The position numbers and the translations under genes were made by a program. Shown in pieces: positions 17,165-25,875 of a stretch of DNA of 64,000 nt. Source of the stretch: Salinicoccus halodurans (GTDB taxonomy: Bacteria; Bacillota; Bacilli; Staphylococcales; Salinicoccaceae); the NCBI RefSeq assembly GCF_900114445.1, contig NZ_FOTB01000005.1:124001-188000 (forward strand). The letters are read 5' to 3'. Under the pieces are notes generated by a model. It did not search any database and was not told the origin of the DNA. It saw nothing but the letters and a program-made list of their open reading frames with translations. Numbering within the stretch: the first letter of the stretch is position 1; each line of letters starts with the position of its first letter.

Positions 17165-17512
17165 TTAGCAACATCCGTCTCCACCACAACACCCTCCATT
17201 CCGCAACTGATTCACCATAATAATATCGTTCACTTCTTCTTCAGTCATATACTCTTTCATTTTAACAATTTGATCGTCAATGACAGTGATGGGTAGGATT
17301 TCTACGCCCTGTTCTTTGATTTTGGATATGATATTTTTATTCCCAATAAACTCGTTGGGAGAGCTGGTCAGATTAAAGCGTTCTACATTAATATTGTTAC
17401 TTTTTAATGCTTCAACCAGTTGGTTCACTTTAATAAGTGTCTCATCCGGTGACGGCCCACACACGCCTGTAGAGCAGCACATTTCTTCTTCATAAAATTT
17501 TACTTCCAACAT
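17165..17512 (-). CDS. arsD: ArsD arsenic metallochaperone
   Basis: Thioredoxin-fold metallochaperone of 115 residues that hands trivalent arsenic to ArsA. The N-terminal site has the essential vicinal pair and third Cys in EEEMCCSTGVCGPSPD. The tail carries two more vicinal pairs (GGCCGGDGCC). The ATG at 17512 follows AAGGTGCG with good spacing. It is first in the operon, arsD-arsA-reductase-arsR-arsB, directly behind the ArsR operator pair. All expected cysteines are present. Confidence 0.92.
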   Translation of the reverse strand: MLEVKFYEEEMCCSTGVCGPSPDETLIKVNQLVEALKSNNINVERFNLTSSPNEFIGNKNIISKIKEQGVEILPITVIDDQIVKMKEYMTEEEVNDIIMVNQLRNGGCCGGDGCC

Positions 17513-17548
17513 AATAGCACGCACCTTATTAATCGAATTAATTTCATA

Positions 17549-17582
17549 TATAGATTAACATCTATATAGATATATGTCTATA
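17549..17582. promoter_or_regulatory. Tandem ArsR operators upstream of arsD
   Basis: Two overlapping palindromes share the half-site ATAGA/TCTAT: TATAGAT-TAAC-ATCTATA at 17549-17566 and TATAGA-TATATG-TCTATA at 17565-17582. They lie 37-70 bp before the arsD start and are the best candidates for ArsR binding in this operon. Confidence 0.7.
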
Positions 17583-17689
17583 TTAGTTTTATTATATTTC
17601 AAAGATTAATATTTCATGATTGATGAATAAGGTAAATCATATAGTAATGGCAAGGAAGTCCATATAAAGTATAAAAACATTTTTTATAG

Positions 17690-17867
17690 CCAGTGGTTTC
17701 TGTTAGCACGAGAGAGGCAAGCATAGTATGCTTACTTCTCAATCACTCTATGGTTGAACCACGTCTTCTAGTGTCACATGACTTTACAACTTGACGAGTA
17801 AAGTATGTGCTCGACTAGCTTCTACACAAAATAGCTTCACTTTAAAAGTGAAGTTATTTTTTATTTA
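17690..17867 (+). ncRNA. Candidate structured small RNA with intrinsic terminator
   Basis: An otherwise gene-free stretch folds well on paper. GTGGTT (17693-17698) pairs with AACCAC (17757-17762), enclosing the strong hairpin 17712-17725/17727-17740 (AAGCATA-G-TATGCTT with a GAGA/TCTC extension). Downstream, CTTCACTTT/AAAGTGAAG (17835-17853) followed by a T-rich run forms an intrinsic terminator on the plus strand. No coding frame fits. It could be an antisense or regulatory RNA, or a relic of a plasmid-type toxin-antitoxin RNA; I cannot name a family. Confidence 0.35.
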
Positions 17868-18176
17868 CACGATTGATTCGATATATTATACTCCGAAATA
17901 ATTGAATATCTATCTGCGAGATATTTTTAAGTTATCCTCTATTTTAGATTAGGGGGTGGCTTTTTTTCCTTCTTTTTGATATCCGAATTTTTGGTTTTTC
18001 AATTTAAAAGCGCTGTATCAACGATTGTCGGTATGGATCAACTCTAATTCCCCATGTGATGCCAGTTTATAGAATCAACATCCCGGTTATTATGAAAAAA
18101 ATGGAACTTAAGAAGCGATCCGGTGCCAACAGTTTTAAAAACAGGAGGATTTATGGCGACATAAAAACGTAATAAA
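17868..18176. other. Non-coding spacer upstream of the uspA terminator
   Basis: AT-rich DNA with short broken frames only. A good Shine-Dalgarno (AACAGGAGGATTT) at about 18141 leads into ATGGCGACATAA, a three-codon frame, which suggests decayed coding DNA. No product can be assigned. Confidence 0.4.
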
Positions 18177-18210
18177 AAAGCTTATAAGCCCAATCGGCAT
18201 TATAAGCTTT
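18177..18210 (-). terminator. Terminator of the sulP-uspA operon
   Basis: AAAGCTTATAA pairs with TTATAAGCTTT, and on the minus strand a run of T follows. It lies 9 bp beyond the uspA stop. Confidence 0.8.
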
Positions 18211-18218
18211 CACACGTA

Positions 18219-18632
18219 TTATTTAACAATCATTACTGGAATCTCTGCCCGTTTGGCGACTTTGTGACTGACACTCCCAAGAACCATTTCTTGCAATCCA
18301 TTTAACCCTCTGGTGCCCAGAACTACAGCTTGATACAGCCCATTGTTCGCAAAGTTGACCACGGTCTCATTCGGTGTCCCATGCTCAAAATGCACTTGAT
18401 ATGGAATATGATTCGTTTCATACAAATCAATGATTTTGGACAGTTTTTCTTTTCGTTTATCCATGATACTGCCGGCCGGGCCGCTGTGCAGTACATCATC
18501 CTTGGAATCTTCTGCGTTGATGACATTCAGTATGGTGACTTCTGTCTCTTCCGTAATAAAATTTAATGTTTCTTCTGCCGCCCTGAAACTATTATCAGAC
18601 CCATCTGCGGCAAGTAGAATTGCTTTGTACAT
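18219..18632 (-). CDS. Universal stress protein (UspA family)
   Basis: Single-domain Usp of 137 residues. It begins MYKAILLAADGSDNSFRAAE and ends with the nucleotide-binding loop GTRGLNGLQEMVLGSVSHKV, which matches the G-x2-G-x9-G-S motif of ATP-binding Usp proteins. The ATG at 18632 follows AAGGGGG. It lies 20 bp after the SulP gene on the same strand; SulP-UspA pairs are common and suggest that Usp modulates the transporter. A second, more distant Usp is at 50.7 kb. Confidence 0.88.
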   Translation of the reverse strand: MYKAILLAADGSDNSFRAAEETLNFITEETEVTILNVINAEDSKDDVLHSGPAGSIMDKRKEKLSKIIDLYETNHIPYQVHFEHGTPNETVVNFANNGLYQAVVLGTRGLNGLQEMVLGSVSHKVAKRAEIPVMIVK

Positions 18633-18651
18633 AAATATTTCCCCCTTGGTT

Positions 18652-20103
18652 TTAAGTGAGATACTGTTCATTCAACTGGCTGAGTTCTTTAACAATCTTC
18701 CGACTGTCTGCATTCAGCTGGCTGACATAAACAGTATTCCCTTTCTCTTCAAATTTTCTCACAATCGTATCAATCGCATCCACTGCGGAGTCATCCCACA
18801 GATGCGCCTGTGAAAAGTCCAATTGAATGGCTTTTCCGTATCTCTTGAAGACAATCTGATCGATCATGGTATCAATGGAGGCAAAGAAGATTTGTCCTTC
18901 AAACCGCAGGACGTTGCGATCTTCCAATGCTTCAAAATGCACATCCACCTTAGAAATTTTCGTCGCAAAGAAGATGGCGCTGAACAGCACTCCAACTATG
19001 ACACCAATGGCCAAGTTATGGGTGAATAAAACAATGATGACAGTGATCAGCATGACAAACGCATCTGTTCGTGGGGCTTTGGCCATATATCTGAATGACC
19101 CCCAGTCAAATGTGCCAATAGAGACCATCACCATGATACCAGCGAGAATTGGCATTGGAATCTGAACGACCCAGTTGCCCAGTACAATAATCAGGAACAT
19201 CAGGACCACACCGGCTGTCAGTGAAGAGAGTCGAGTGGTGGCACCGGATTTTACGTTAATCACTGACTGACCAATCATGGCACAGCCGCCCATGCCGCCA
19301 AAGAACCCTGTGACCAGGTTTGCGATGCCTTGCCCCCGGGATTCTCTGTTCTTGCTGCTGTAAGTGTCAGTCGCGTTATCCACGATTTTCGCCGTTAATA
19401 GACTTTCAACCAAACCGACAACGGCCATGGATAATGAATACGGCAAAATAATCTGTAATGTTTCCATATTGAATGGCACATCCGGAATAAAGAAGCTTGG
19501 CAATGAGCGTTCAATATTACCCAAGTCACCAACCGTCCCGACGTTCGAACCGAAAATGATATACACACCGGTTAAAACAACCAACGCTATGAGTGGGGCA
19601 GGGATTTTCTTGAGAAATCGTGGGATGCCATACACAATCAACAGCGTCACAATCACATAAACATAAGTATCAATAGAGATACCGAAGATATGTTCCACCT
19701 GGGCCATAAATATCATAATGGCCAGTGCGTTGACAAAGCCAATCATCACCGAATTCGGGATGAATTTCATCAGTTTCCCAACTTTAAGCACACCGAAGAT
19801 AATTTGTATGATACCCATCAGTATCGTGGCAGCAAGCAGATATTCCACACCATGCTCACTGACCAATGGAACCACCAGCAAAGCAATGGCACCAGTGGCA
19901 CCGGAAATCATTGCGGGCCGGCCACCGACAATAGAAATGATCACTGCAATAAGAAATGACGCATAAAGTCCGACCATGGGATCGACCCCGGCAATGATCG
20001 AGAAGGCGATGGCTTCAGGTATGAGTGCCAAAGCGACCACAATCCCGGCCATAATGTTGGCTCCCGGCGCAGTGAGCCATTCTCTCTTAATTTTTTCTAT
20101 CAT
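18652..20103 (-). CDS. SulP-family anion transporter with STAS domain
   Basis: Protein of 483 residues. The N-terminal part opens [20 protein letters not shown] and then [20 protein letters not shown], the SulP signature, with about eleven to thirteen membrane spans. Residues from about 385 form a cytosolic STAS domain ([20 protein letters not shown] ... [18 protein letters not shown]). SulP proteins carry sulfate, bicarbonate or related anions; the substrate cannot be told here. The start follows GGAG. It is divergent from the recombinase-like gene with 111 bp between the starts and cotranscribed with uspA. Confidence 0.87.
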   Translation of the reverse strand: MIEKIKREWLTAPGANIMAGIVVALALIPEAIAFSIIAGVDPMVGLYASFLIAVIISIVGGRPAMISGATGAIALLVVPLVSEHGVEYLLAATILMGIIQIIFGVLKVGKLMKFIPNSVMIGFVNALAIMIFMAQVEHIFGISIDTYVYVIVTLLIVYGIPRFLKKIPAPLIALVVLTGVYIIFGSNVGTVGDLGNIERSLPSFFIPDVPFNMETLQIILPYSLSMAVVGLVESLLTAKIVDNATDTYSSKNRESRGQGIANLVTGFFGGMGGCAMIGQSVINVKSGATTRLSSLTAGVVLMFLIIVLGNWVVQIPMPILAGIMVMVSIGTFDWGSFRYMAKAPRTDAFVMLITVIIVLFTHNLAIGVIVGVLFSAIFFATKISKVDVHFEALEDRNVLRFEGQIFFASIDTMIDQIVFKRYGKAIQLDFSQAHLWDDSAVDAIDTIVRKFEEKGNTVYVSQLNADSRKIVKELSQLNEQYLT

Positions 20104-20214
20104 ATTCACTCTCCTACTCTCTAAATAACTAAAGCAAGTATAACAGAAAAGTTTCATATGTGTACCCCTTTTGATACTAAATGTTATACTCTTTGAAGAT
20201 AGGAGTGTGATTAA

Positions 20215-20757
20215 GTGAAGTACGGTTATATCAGACCCATTGATTTATATGATGACATAGGCGATCAGAAGCAGAAGTTGAACGCATACACAGAAAATAT
20301 ATTTATTGAGACACATACAGACACTAAGCATAGGCATCAATTGGATACACTCCTGCATGAAGTGATGGGGTTGGAGGACGAGCTCATCGTCACCGATTTA
20401 TGTATTTTGGCAGATTCAACCCAGCAACTCGTTGATATTATCAACTTCTCAAGTAAAGGTGTGATTAAAGTCCGTATCATCAATCCCGGGATTTTTATCA
20501 CTCCCACCCCACGATTTACCTTTCAACAAGTTTTAAATGAAATATCTAATTTTCAAAGTGATGTGGTTCGATTTAGGACAAAGCAGGGCATTAGTAGCGC
20601 CAATAAAGCAGGTAAACAGATTGGAAGGCCTAAGCGTAGTGATGACAATATGAAGAAGGCAATTGAAATGTATATGTCGAAAAAATATACATTGGATGAC
20701 ATCAAGGCAGCAACCAATATCAGCCGGGCCACGTTATATCGACATTTAGAAAGTTAA
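20215..20757 (+). CDS. Serine-recombinase-like protein lacking catalytic residues
   Basis: Protein of 180 residues with resolvase/invertase architecture. The N-terminal domain (1-125) begins MKYGYIRPIDLYD, aligning with the usual Y-x-R-V-S-T-x-x-Q start, and the C-terminal part has GKQIGRPKRSDDNMKKAIEM followed by the helix-turn-helix YTLDDIKAATNISRATLYRHL. The catalytic Ser is replaced (R-P-I-D instead of R-V-S-T). The LDRLGRS-type block that supplies active-site arginines reads DLCILADS. It should bind DNA but not recombine it. GTG start behind AGGAGTG. It may regulate the divergent sulP-uspA operon. Confidence 0.78.
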   Translation: MKYGYIRPIDLYDDIGDQKQKLNAYTENIFIETHTDTKHRHQLDTLLHEVMGLEDELIVTDLCILADSTQQLVDIINFSSKGVIKVRIINPGIFITPTPRFTFQQVLNEISNFQSDVVRFRTKQGISSANKAGKQIGRPKRSDDNMKKAIEMYMSKKYTLDDIKAATNISRATLYRHLES

Positions 20758-20983
20758 CATTTCGATCTATATTAATCGTGTTCGTGAGCATACTTTTCAT
20801 CGTGTAGGGACTATGGTTCGGGAATAAATACGATTTGGCGACAACCAAGGATTTTAGATATATTTTTTTGTTGTCTGTCAAAGTTTCAGTAAAACTGGGA
20901 AAAGAAAGAAAAGTCAGAGAGATAATAAGTAATAAATGTATTCCATCTGAAGTAAAGGTAGACTTAAATACTTTTTTGTTAAG

Positions 20984-21078
20984 TTAGGGTAGACCCTAAA
21001 TAGACAGTGTGATGATATTGATTTTACTGAGTGTCATTTTTGACGATAAATTGCATATATTTTAAACGTTATTTTGCA
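20984..21078 (+). repeat. Copy C of the 95-bp repeat
   Basis: Begins with a perfect 7-2-7 palindrome TTAGGGT-AG-ACCCTAA, followed by spaced TTGCA and TTTAAA motifs. Gapless alignment with copy B (10454-10548). It lies 226 bp after the recombinase-like gene. A palindrome with a two-base centre followed by further sub-sites is how resolution sites of serine resolvases look, but transposon ends with internal repeats are an alternative. Confidence 0.75.
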
Positions 21079-21156
21079 CAACTAACTTTAAAACCCGGTT
21101 ATCTCCTTGAAAAGATAAGCTAGGTTTCTTAACTATAGTGAAAATTATCGACTGAA

Positions 21157-21345
21157 TCAGTGAAAAATAAAATTGAAAGTGACAAGATTCCATTGGCGCG
21201 TTATCCCAGCAGTTTTCCCGACGGGACATCGATTGCCGAGCAAATATACTGAAGTGATCTCACGGATCTGATATTCGATTGCTTGATTAAGGTCTACCCA
21301 AAAAGGTCGTTTATAGTTCTCTGGTTTCGGCCAGGTACACAAACA
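21157..21345 (-). pseudogene. IS3-family transposase fragment
   Basis: In one minus-strand frame SMSRRENCWDNAPMES is a clear match to the DDE-transposase block around the catalytic Glu of IS3/IS150-type OrfB proteins. The adjoining sequence is in other frames and quickly loses similarity. Only about 60 codons remain, with no terminal repeats found, so this is a dead relic beside repeat C. Confidence 0.6.
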
Positions 21346-21748
21346 CCAGAAACTAAAAAGGAATGTATCTCTTCATTGGGAATCTACTTGTAATCACGTG
21401 TTTCTTCTTCTTGTAAAACAATACCGTTTCTTGGAATATCTACATGAGCAATAAAAGAGACAAAAATAGTATTGTATTCTTCAGATATATATGTATAAAC
21501 GATATTAAGGGTAAGATATTGCTTGAAGATAAACACATAGTTAATCAAAAAATATATAGTATAATTTCGTATATGCCTTTCAATAAACGACTGTTTATTA
21601 GAAAGTCAGCATATAGGAAAGGTTAAGACTACAAAAGAATCAGAGGTTTAAAAAATAGATAGTGTAGAAGAGTTGAGCAACAAAGAAATAGATAGATAAA
21701 AGATTGTGCTGTTATAATCTAAACTTATATTTTTAAAGGGGTTTTAAA
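21346..21748. other. AT-rich spacer before the acetyltransferase
   Basis: Short frames only; a 60-codon plus-strand frame (21444-21626) is basic and resembles nothing I recognise. The only clear signal is the ribosome binding site of the next gene. Confidence 0.4.
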
Positions 21749-22225
21749 ATGATAAAAAGTAGACGTTTTGTTAATGAAGACGCTAAAGCAGTTTCTGATT
21801 TGGTAAGAAGAACTTTAAAAGAGACAAATATCAAAGATTATTCAAAAGAATATATCGAAGATGATGTAAAACAAATGGATAAAAACTTTTTTATAGAAAG
21901 AGCCAAATTCACAAATTGCTATGTATTTGTAAATGAAAATATAGGAGAAATAATAGGAGTAGGATCTATTGGTTCATATTGGGGAAGTGAGACTGAAAGT
22001 AGCTTATTTACAATCTTTGTTTCTCCTGATTATCAAGGAATGGGGATTGGGAAAAAAATCATGGAAACACTGGAATCTGATGAGTATTTTTTAAGGTCTA
22101 AACGTGTTGAGATACCCGCGTCTATAACTGCGTTAACTTTTTATCAAAAAATGGGATATGATTTTAAAAATGGTGTAAATGAAGTTGATGAAGAAGGGTT
22201 ATATAGACTTGAAAAGTTCAGATGA
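21749..22225 (+). CDS. GNAT-family N-acetyltransferase
   Basis: GCN5-related acetyltransferase of 158 residues. The acetyl-CoA loop is visible as SPDYQGMGIGKKIMETLESD (about 94-113), where Q-x-x-G-x-G/A is the motif A signature, and ALTFYQKMGYDF forms motif B near the C-terminus. AAAGGGG precedes the ATG. The substrate is unknown; such stand-alone GNATs act on small amines, antibiotics or protein termini. It is a single-gene unit in AT-rich DNA between the IS relic and an inverted repeat. Confidence 0.82.
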   Translation: MIKSRRFVNEDAKAVSDLVRRTLKETNIKDYSKEYIEDDVKQMDKNFFIERAKFTNCYVFVNENIGEIIGVGSIGSYWGSETESSLFTIFVSPDYQGMGIGKKIMETLESDEYFLRSKRVEIPASITALTFYQKMGYDFKNGVNEVDEEGLYRLEKFR

Positions 22226-22469
22226 TAAGTGGCTTTTCAAGATCTTTTCTTATCTTGAGAGATGGTCCTGTTTAAATTTCTTCACCTGTGCTAAAAACCG
22301 ATGAGGTCTATTTATGCCGAGAAAACTTTTGTTTGGAAAAGAACGATGAAATAAACTAACTGGTGGTGGTTCTAGTAGAACCGCCACAAAACTAAGAGCT
22401 TATAGGCTCCTGTATGTTCAAAACAAAAAGAATTGGAATAAATATAAAGGGGATGTCAAGGGCAACTTA

Positions 22470-22518
22470 AAAATGTAGGTAAACCAACAATTTTCAATTG
22501 CCGATTTCCTACATTTTA
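22470..22518 (+). terminator. Long-loop inverted repeat, possible terminator
   Basis: AAAATGTAGG (22470-22479) and CCTACATTTT (22508-22517) form a 10-bp stem. A further hairpin (GTGGTTCTA/TAGAACCGC) lies near 22365. The 22226-22654 spacer otherwise shows no gene. Confidence 0.45.
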
Positions 22519-22654
22519 ATACTGCCATTTACACTTGCGAAACATAGCGGCCTCAAATTTGAAGATATTTATATTCTTTAAAAAATAATATATTATTATT
22601 CTGTGTTTCTAATGTGTTACGGATGGGTAGATAGAATCAAGGAGGATGGTATTA

Positions 22655-23806
22655 ATGAAAGCAGTTACTTATCAAGGTCATAAAAATATGGAAGTTCGAG
22701 AAGTGAATGATCCAACAATAGAAGAATCAACAGACGCAATTATAAAAATAACAGCTTCAGGTATATGTGGTTCTGATTTACATCTTTATCATCAGGGCGA
22801 TTTATTCATGGATCCTGGGTTTGTTATTGGACATGAGCCAATGGGGATTGTAGAAGAAGTAGGAAAAGATGTTAAGACTCTTAAAAAAGGCGATAGAGTA
22901 GTAATCCCTTTCAACATAGGTTGTGGTGATTGCTTCTATTGTGATAATCAGATGGAGTCTCAATGTGATAATTCTAATCAATCACCAGCAAACTGGAAAA
23001 TGGACAATGGCGGACTTTTCGGTTTTGGTGGCATGCATGGAAACCACTGGGGAGGACAAGCAGAGTATTTGAGAGTTCCTTTTGCTGACTTCTCTTCATT
23101 CAAAGTTCCAGATAGTGACTTAAAAGACGAACAAGTATTATTCTTATCTGATGTTGTTCCAACAGCTTATTGGAGTGTAGAACATGCAGGCGTAAAATCT
23201 GGAGATGCCGTGATTGTTCTCGGTTGTGGTCCAATTGGTTTAATGGCACAAAAATTTGCTAAATTAAAAGGTGCTGAACGTGTGATTGCTATTGATAATG
23301 TGGAGCACAGATTAAACCATGCAAAAAAATTCAATGGCGCTGAAACATATAATTTTTCTAAAGAAGATAATATCGGAAAATCACTTCGTGAAACAACACG
23401 TGGTGGCGCAGATGTTATTATAGATTGTGTGGGAATGGATGGACAAGTAGCTCAAGATGATTTAGAGATAAGTTCAAACTCAGCACAACGAGGTAATATT
23501 AGTCCAATTATTACAGCAGCTGAAGCAGTAAGAAAATTTGGTACCATTCAATTAACTGGTATTTATGGTTCACCTGCAGACAATTACCCACTAGATTTAA
23601 TTTTTAATAGAGACGTTCAAGTAAAAAGTGGACAAGCTCCAGTTATTCATCAAATGCCAAAGTTATATGAAATGATTAAAAATGAAGTTTTTGATCCAAC
23701 AGAAATTATAACGCATACAATGCCTTTAGAAGAAGCAAAACAAGCTTATGATATTTTTGATCAGAAAAAAGATAACAATATTAAAGTCATTTTAAAACCG
23801 CAATGA
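22655..23806 (+). CDS. Zinc-dependent alcohol dehydrogenase (FdhA-like)
   Basis: Medium-chain dehydrogenase of 383 residues. The catalytic zinc site is ASGICGSDLHLY plus GHEPMGIVEEVG. The structural-zinc loop GCGDCFYCDNQMESQCDN has the four-Cys pattern, and the Rossmann turn is VIVLGCGPIGLMA. The spacing and the insertion FGGMHGNHWGGQAEYLRVPF match the glutathione-independent formaldehyde dehydrogenase-like branch. Start chosen at the second ATG (MKAVTYQGHKNMEV) because AGGAGG ends directly before the first. Likely oxidises an alcohol or aldehyde with NAD. A strong terminator follows. Confidence 0.88.
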   Translation: MKAVTYQGHKNMEVREVNDPTIEESTDAIIKITASGICGSDLHLYHQGDLFMDPGFVIGHEPMGIVEEVGKDVKTLKKGDRVVIPFNIGCGDCFYCDNQMESQCDNSNQSPANWKMDNGGLFGFGGMHGNHWGGQAEYLRVPFADFSSFKVPDSDLKDEQVLFLSDVVPTAYWSVEHAGVKSGDAVIVLGCGPIGLMAQKFAKLKGAERVIAIDNVEHRLNHAKKFNGAETYNFSKEDNIGKSLRETTRGGADVIIDCVGMDGQVAQDDLEISSNSAQRGNISPIITAAEAVRKFGTIQLTGIYGSPADNYPLDLIFNRDVQVKSGQAPVIHQMPKLYEMIKNEVFDPTEIITHTMPLEEAKQAYDIFDQKKDNNIKVILKPQ

Positions 23807-23855
23807 TAACTATATAAATAAAAAAGAAGTATAAACGTAACTTCTTGATTAAATG

Positions 23856-23900
23856 AAGAAAGCCCATTTCTATTGAAATAATATAGAAATGGGCTTTCTT
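23856..23900 (+). terminator. Terminator after the alcohol dehydrogenase
   Basis: Perfect 18-bp stem: AAGAAAGCCCATTTCTAT and ATAGAAATGGGCTTTCTT, with T-rich flanks on both strands. Confidence 0.85.
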
Positions 23901-24436
23901 ATATTATTTTAATGCTATGATTGAGAGATTTTTCTATTTTATATTTAGACTCCCGAGAGAACAAGAGAAGATAAGGAATACTAGTTAAAGTTGCCTTCTA
24001 AGAAATTAGATTCAACAATACTGAATTATTATACGTAAGGCAACCAATAAATAAATTTATAAAAACTCATTTACTAGCTATTTCAATTTAATAAATAATT
24101 TCTTAGAATGATTAAAAATCTCATCATTTATGATACGCTTCAGCGTATCAGTCTATGCTACGGTTTTTAATTATTCTATAACATTAATGCGAAGTGAATG
24201 ATTTGAAAAATAATTATTATTGAATACAGGTGTCATTTATTTAAAAGGTCCACGGTAATTAGGTGCGGAAGTTTCTATTAACTCCTCAACTATAAAAGAA
24301 AATAAAACCATATTGATGACTAATAAAGATAATGGAATTCATAGTTTAAATTTAGTAGATGTGTTAGTCATTTAGAATACCTGTTATATATATTCAGAAA
24401 GAAATATTACAGTGTTCGCTTTCCTCTTGCTTATTC
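23901..24436. other. Gene-free AT-rich stretch with inverted repeats
   Basis: Contains a perfect 9-bp palindrome TGATACGCT-TC-AGCGTATCA (24131-24150) and an outer GTTGCCTT/AAGGCAAC pair (about 23990-24043). A short plus-strand frame around 24255-24375 looks like a decayed gene but is not recognisable. No coding gene is supported. Confidence 0.4.
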
Positions 24437-24873
24437 TTATATGAATTCTATCGGAAACTGCATGCTCAGATCAGTTGACAAATCCATCAAATGGTTTAAA
24501 TCACAGTCTGCGGTATCAAGCAGAGAATTGGAAACTACAGCAGAATAGGAACTGAACTTTTTGTCACTCTTAACAAAATCATCAAATTCCACTTTCAATT
24601 CAATTCTTCTCTATGTTTAAAAGTAATCGTGATTGTTTCTTCTTTGAGTGCATACACTCCTTGCACCTCGTTGCCATCTTTTTTGGTAATGATGCCGTCA
24701 TCTAAGCTTAATGTCATAAAGGTGTTATAAGCATCCTCTCCATTAGTTTCACTGACCGGACTGGGTGGATAGGCCAGATCAAAAGTTCTGCCGGATAGAA
24801 TGTCAGTGCTGTTATTACAGCCGATCAATATGAGCATTGAGGCAGTGAATCAACAAAATATAGACTTCTTCAA
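24437..24873 (-). pseudogene. Small lipoprotein gene with stop codon and frameshift
   Basis: A TTG start (24873) with AGGGGAG upstream opens LKKSIFC, then a TGA, then FTASMLILIGCNNSTD. An original Trp (TGG) would give a complete lipoprotein signal peptide with lipobox LIGC. The body (SGRTFDLAYPPSPVSE ... TITITFKHREELN) then meets a second TGA. A shift of frame there continues KVEFDDFVKSDKKFSSYSAV to a stop at 24437. Two lesions make it a pseudogene of a secreted lipoprotein of about 145 residues; function unknown. Confidence 0.65.
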
Positions 24874-24932
24874 AACGTTTCTCCCCTTGTAACCGTCTAC
24901 TGATATTTAATCTGGTCTTCTTTGGCTGGTTA

Positions 24933-25637
24933 TTATAAATCCTTTATGTAATTTAAGATTGCTTCTGAAAATTTTTCAGGACTGTCATGGTTCACCAGGT
25001 GTCCTGCATTTTCAACTATTGTAATTAAAGCTTTTTCCTTTATAGGATCAGTGATCGTTTCCAGTTCATGATCACTTCTGCTTCCGATAATAATGTGGAC
25101 AGGCAGATCCTGATTTATAATCTCTGCATTTTTAGTAAATGGATACCATCCTTTATTTTTAGATATTTTGATGAACTGTTCCCAGCCTGGAGGATGGATA
25201 TTATTGAAGTATGAGACTGTTTCTTTGTCCTTCATGATTTTTGCCTGGATTTCAACTTCATGACGATGTAGTTCGCCATAATCATGAGGCTCATTAAACA
25301 TGAGTCCGGAAAGGGTCAGTGACTTAACTGAAGATTCATGTCTTGACGCAAAATGGACTGCTATTAATGCACCGAGCGATACACCGGCTAGATGTATTTT
25401 GGAGATGTTTAAGCTGCTGATGGTTTCCGCTAAATCATCAGCAGTTCTTTCGAAATAGTTATCGAAGCTGACACTTTCAGACTTTCCATGTCCTCTTAAG
25501 TCAGGCAATAAAATCCGATATTTATCTTTAAAACAGGGCAGGATATTTTCGAAATCTGTTAAACCTGTCTGTAATCCGGAATGCAGAAAAACAATAGTCT
25601 CAGAACCACAGCCAATATCTTCAGTATGTAAAATCAT
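24933..25637 (-). CDS. Alpha/beta-hydrolase
   Basis: Alpha/beta-hydrolase of 234 residues with a full catalytic triad: nucleophile Ser in LAGVSLGALIA (about residue 87), Asp in IIGSRSDHE (about 187) and His in VENAGHLVNHDSPEKF (about 212). The oxyanion-side motif VFLHSGLQTG and DLRGHGKSE are in place. The closest general types are esterases and 3-oxoadipate enol-lactonase-like hydrolases; the substrate cannot be inferred. It stands alone between a broken lipoprotein gene and the HD gene. Confidence 0.85.
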   Translation of the reverse strand: MILHTEDIGCGSETIVFLHSGLQTGLTDFENILPCFKDKYRILLPDLRGHGKSESVSFDNYFERTADDLAETISSLNISKIHLAGVSLGALIAVHFASRHESSVKSLTLSGLMFNEPHDYGELHRHEVEIQAKIMKDKETVSYFNNIHPPGWEQFIKISKNKGWYPFTKNAEIINQDLPVHIIIGSRSDHELETITDPIKEKALITIVENAGHLVNHDSPEKFSEAILNYIKDL

Positions 25638-25826
25638 ATGTTTCTCCTGTATATTTTATGACATTAATAAGTGAAAATATTATATATATTTCATTATACC
25701 GGAGCGAGGCTTATAAACAATGAATATTCTGATTTTTAAGTGACGGGGGATTGTATTAAAGTGATTGATTGGGAGAGTTCCATATTTAAATACTGATATT
25801 TGAATTATGATCTAAGACAAATAATA

Positions 25827-25850
25827 GGCTGAGGGCTATGTCCCAGCCAT
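25827..25850. terminator. Short hairpin after the HD gene
   Basis: GGCTGaGGG and CCC-AGCC form a bulged stem 26 bp beyond the HD gene stop. T-run is weak. Confidence 0.4.
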
Positions 25851-25875
25851 TCTGATATATTACATGTTCAAATGA

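Noticed and set aside
22646-22654. Upstream ATG for the alcohol dehydrogenase
   Set aside because: It directly abuts AGGAGG, leaving no spacing; the ATG at 22655 is correctly placed.
6371-24873. TGA read as tryptophan (alternative genetic code)
   Set aside because: Many intact genes in the window end in TGA at the expected length, for example cstR, the GNAT gene and the FabG-like and TetR neighbours, so TGA is a stop.
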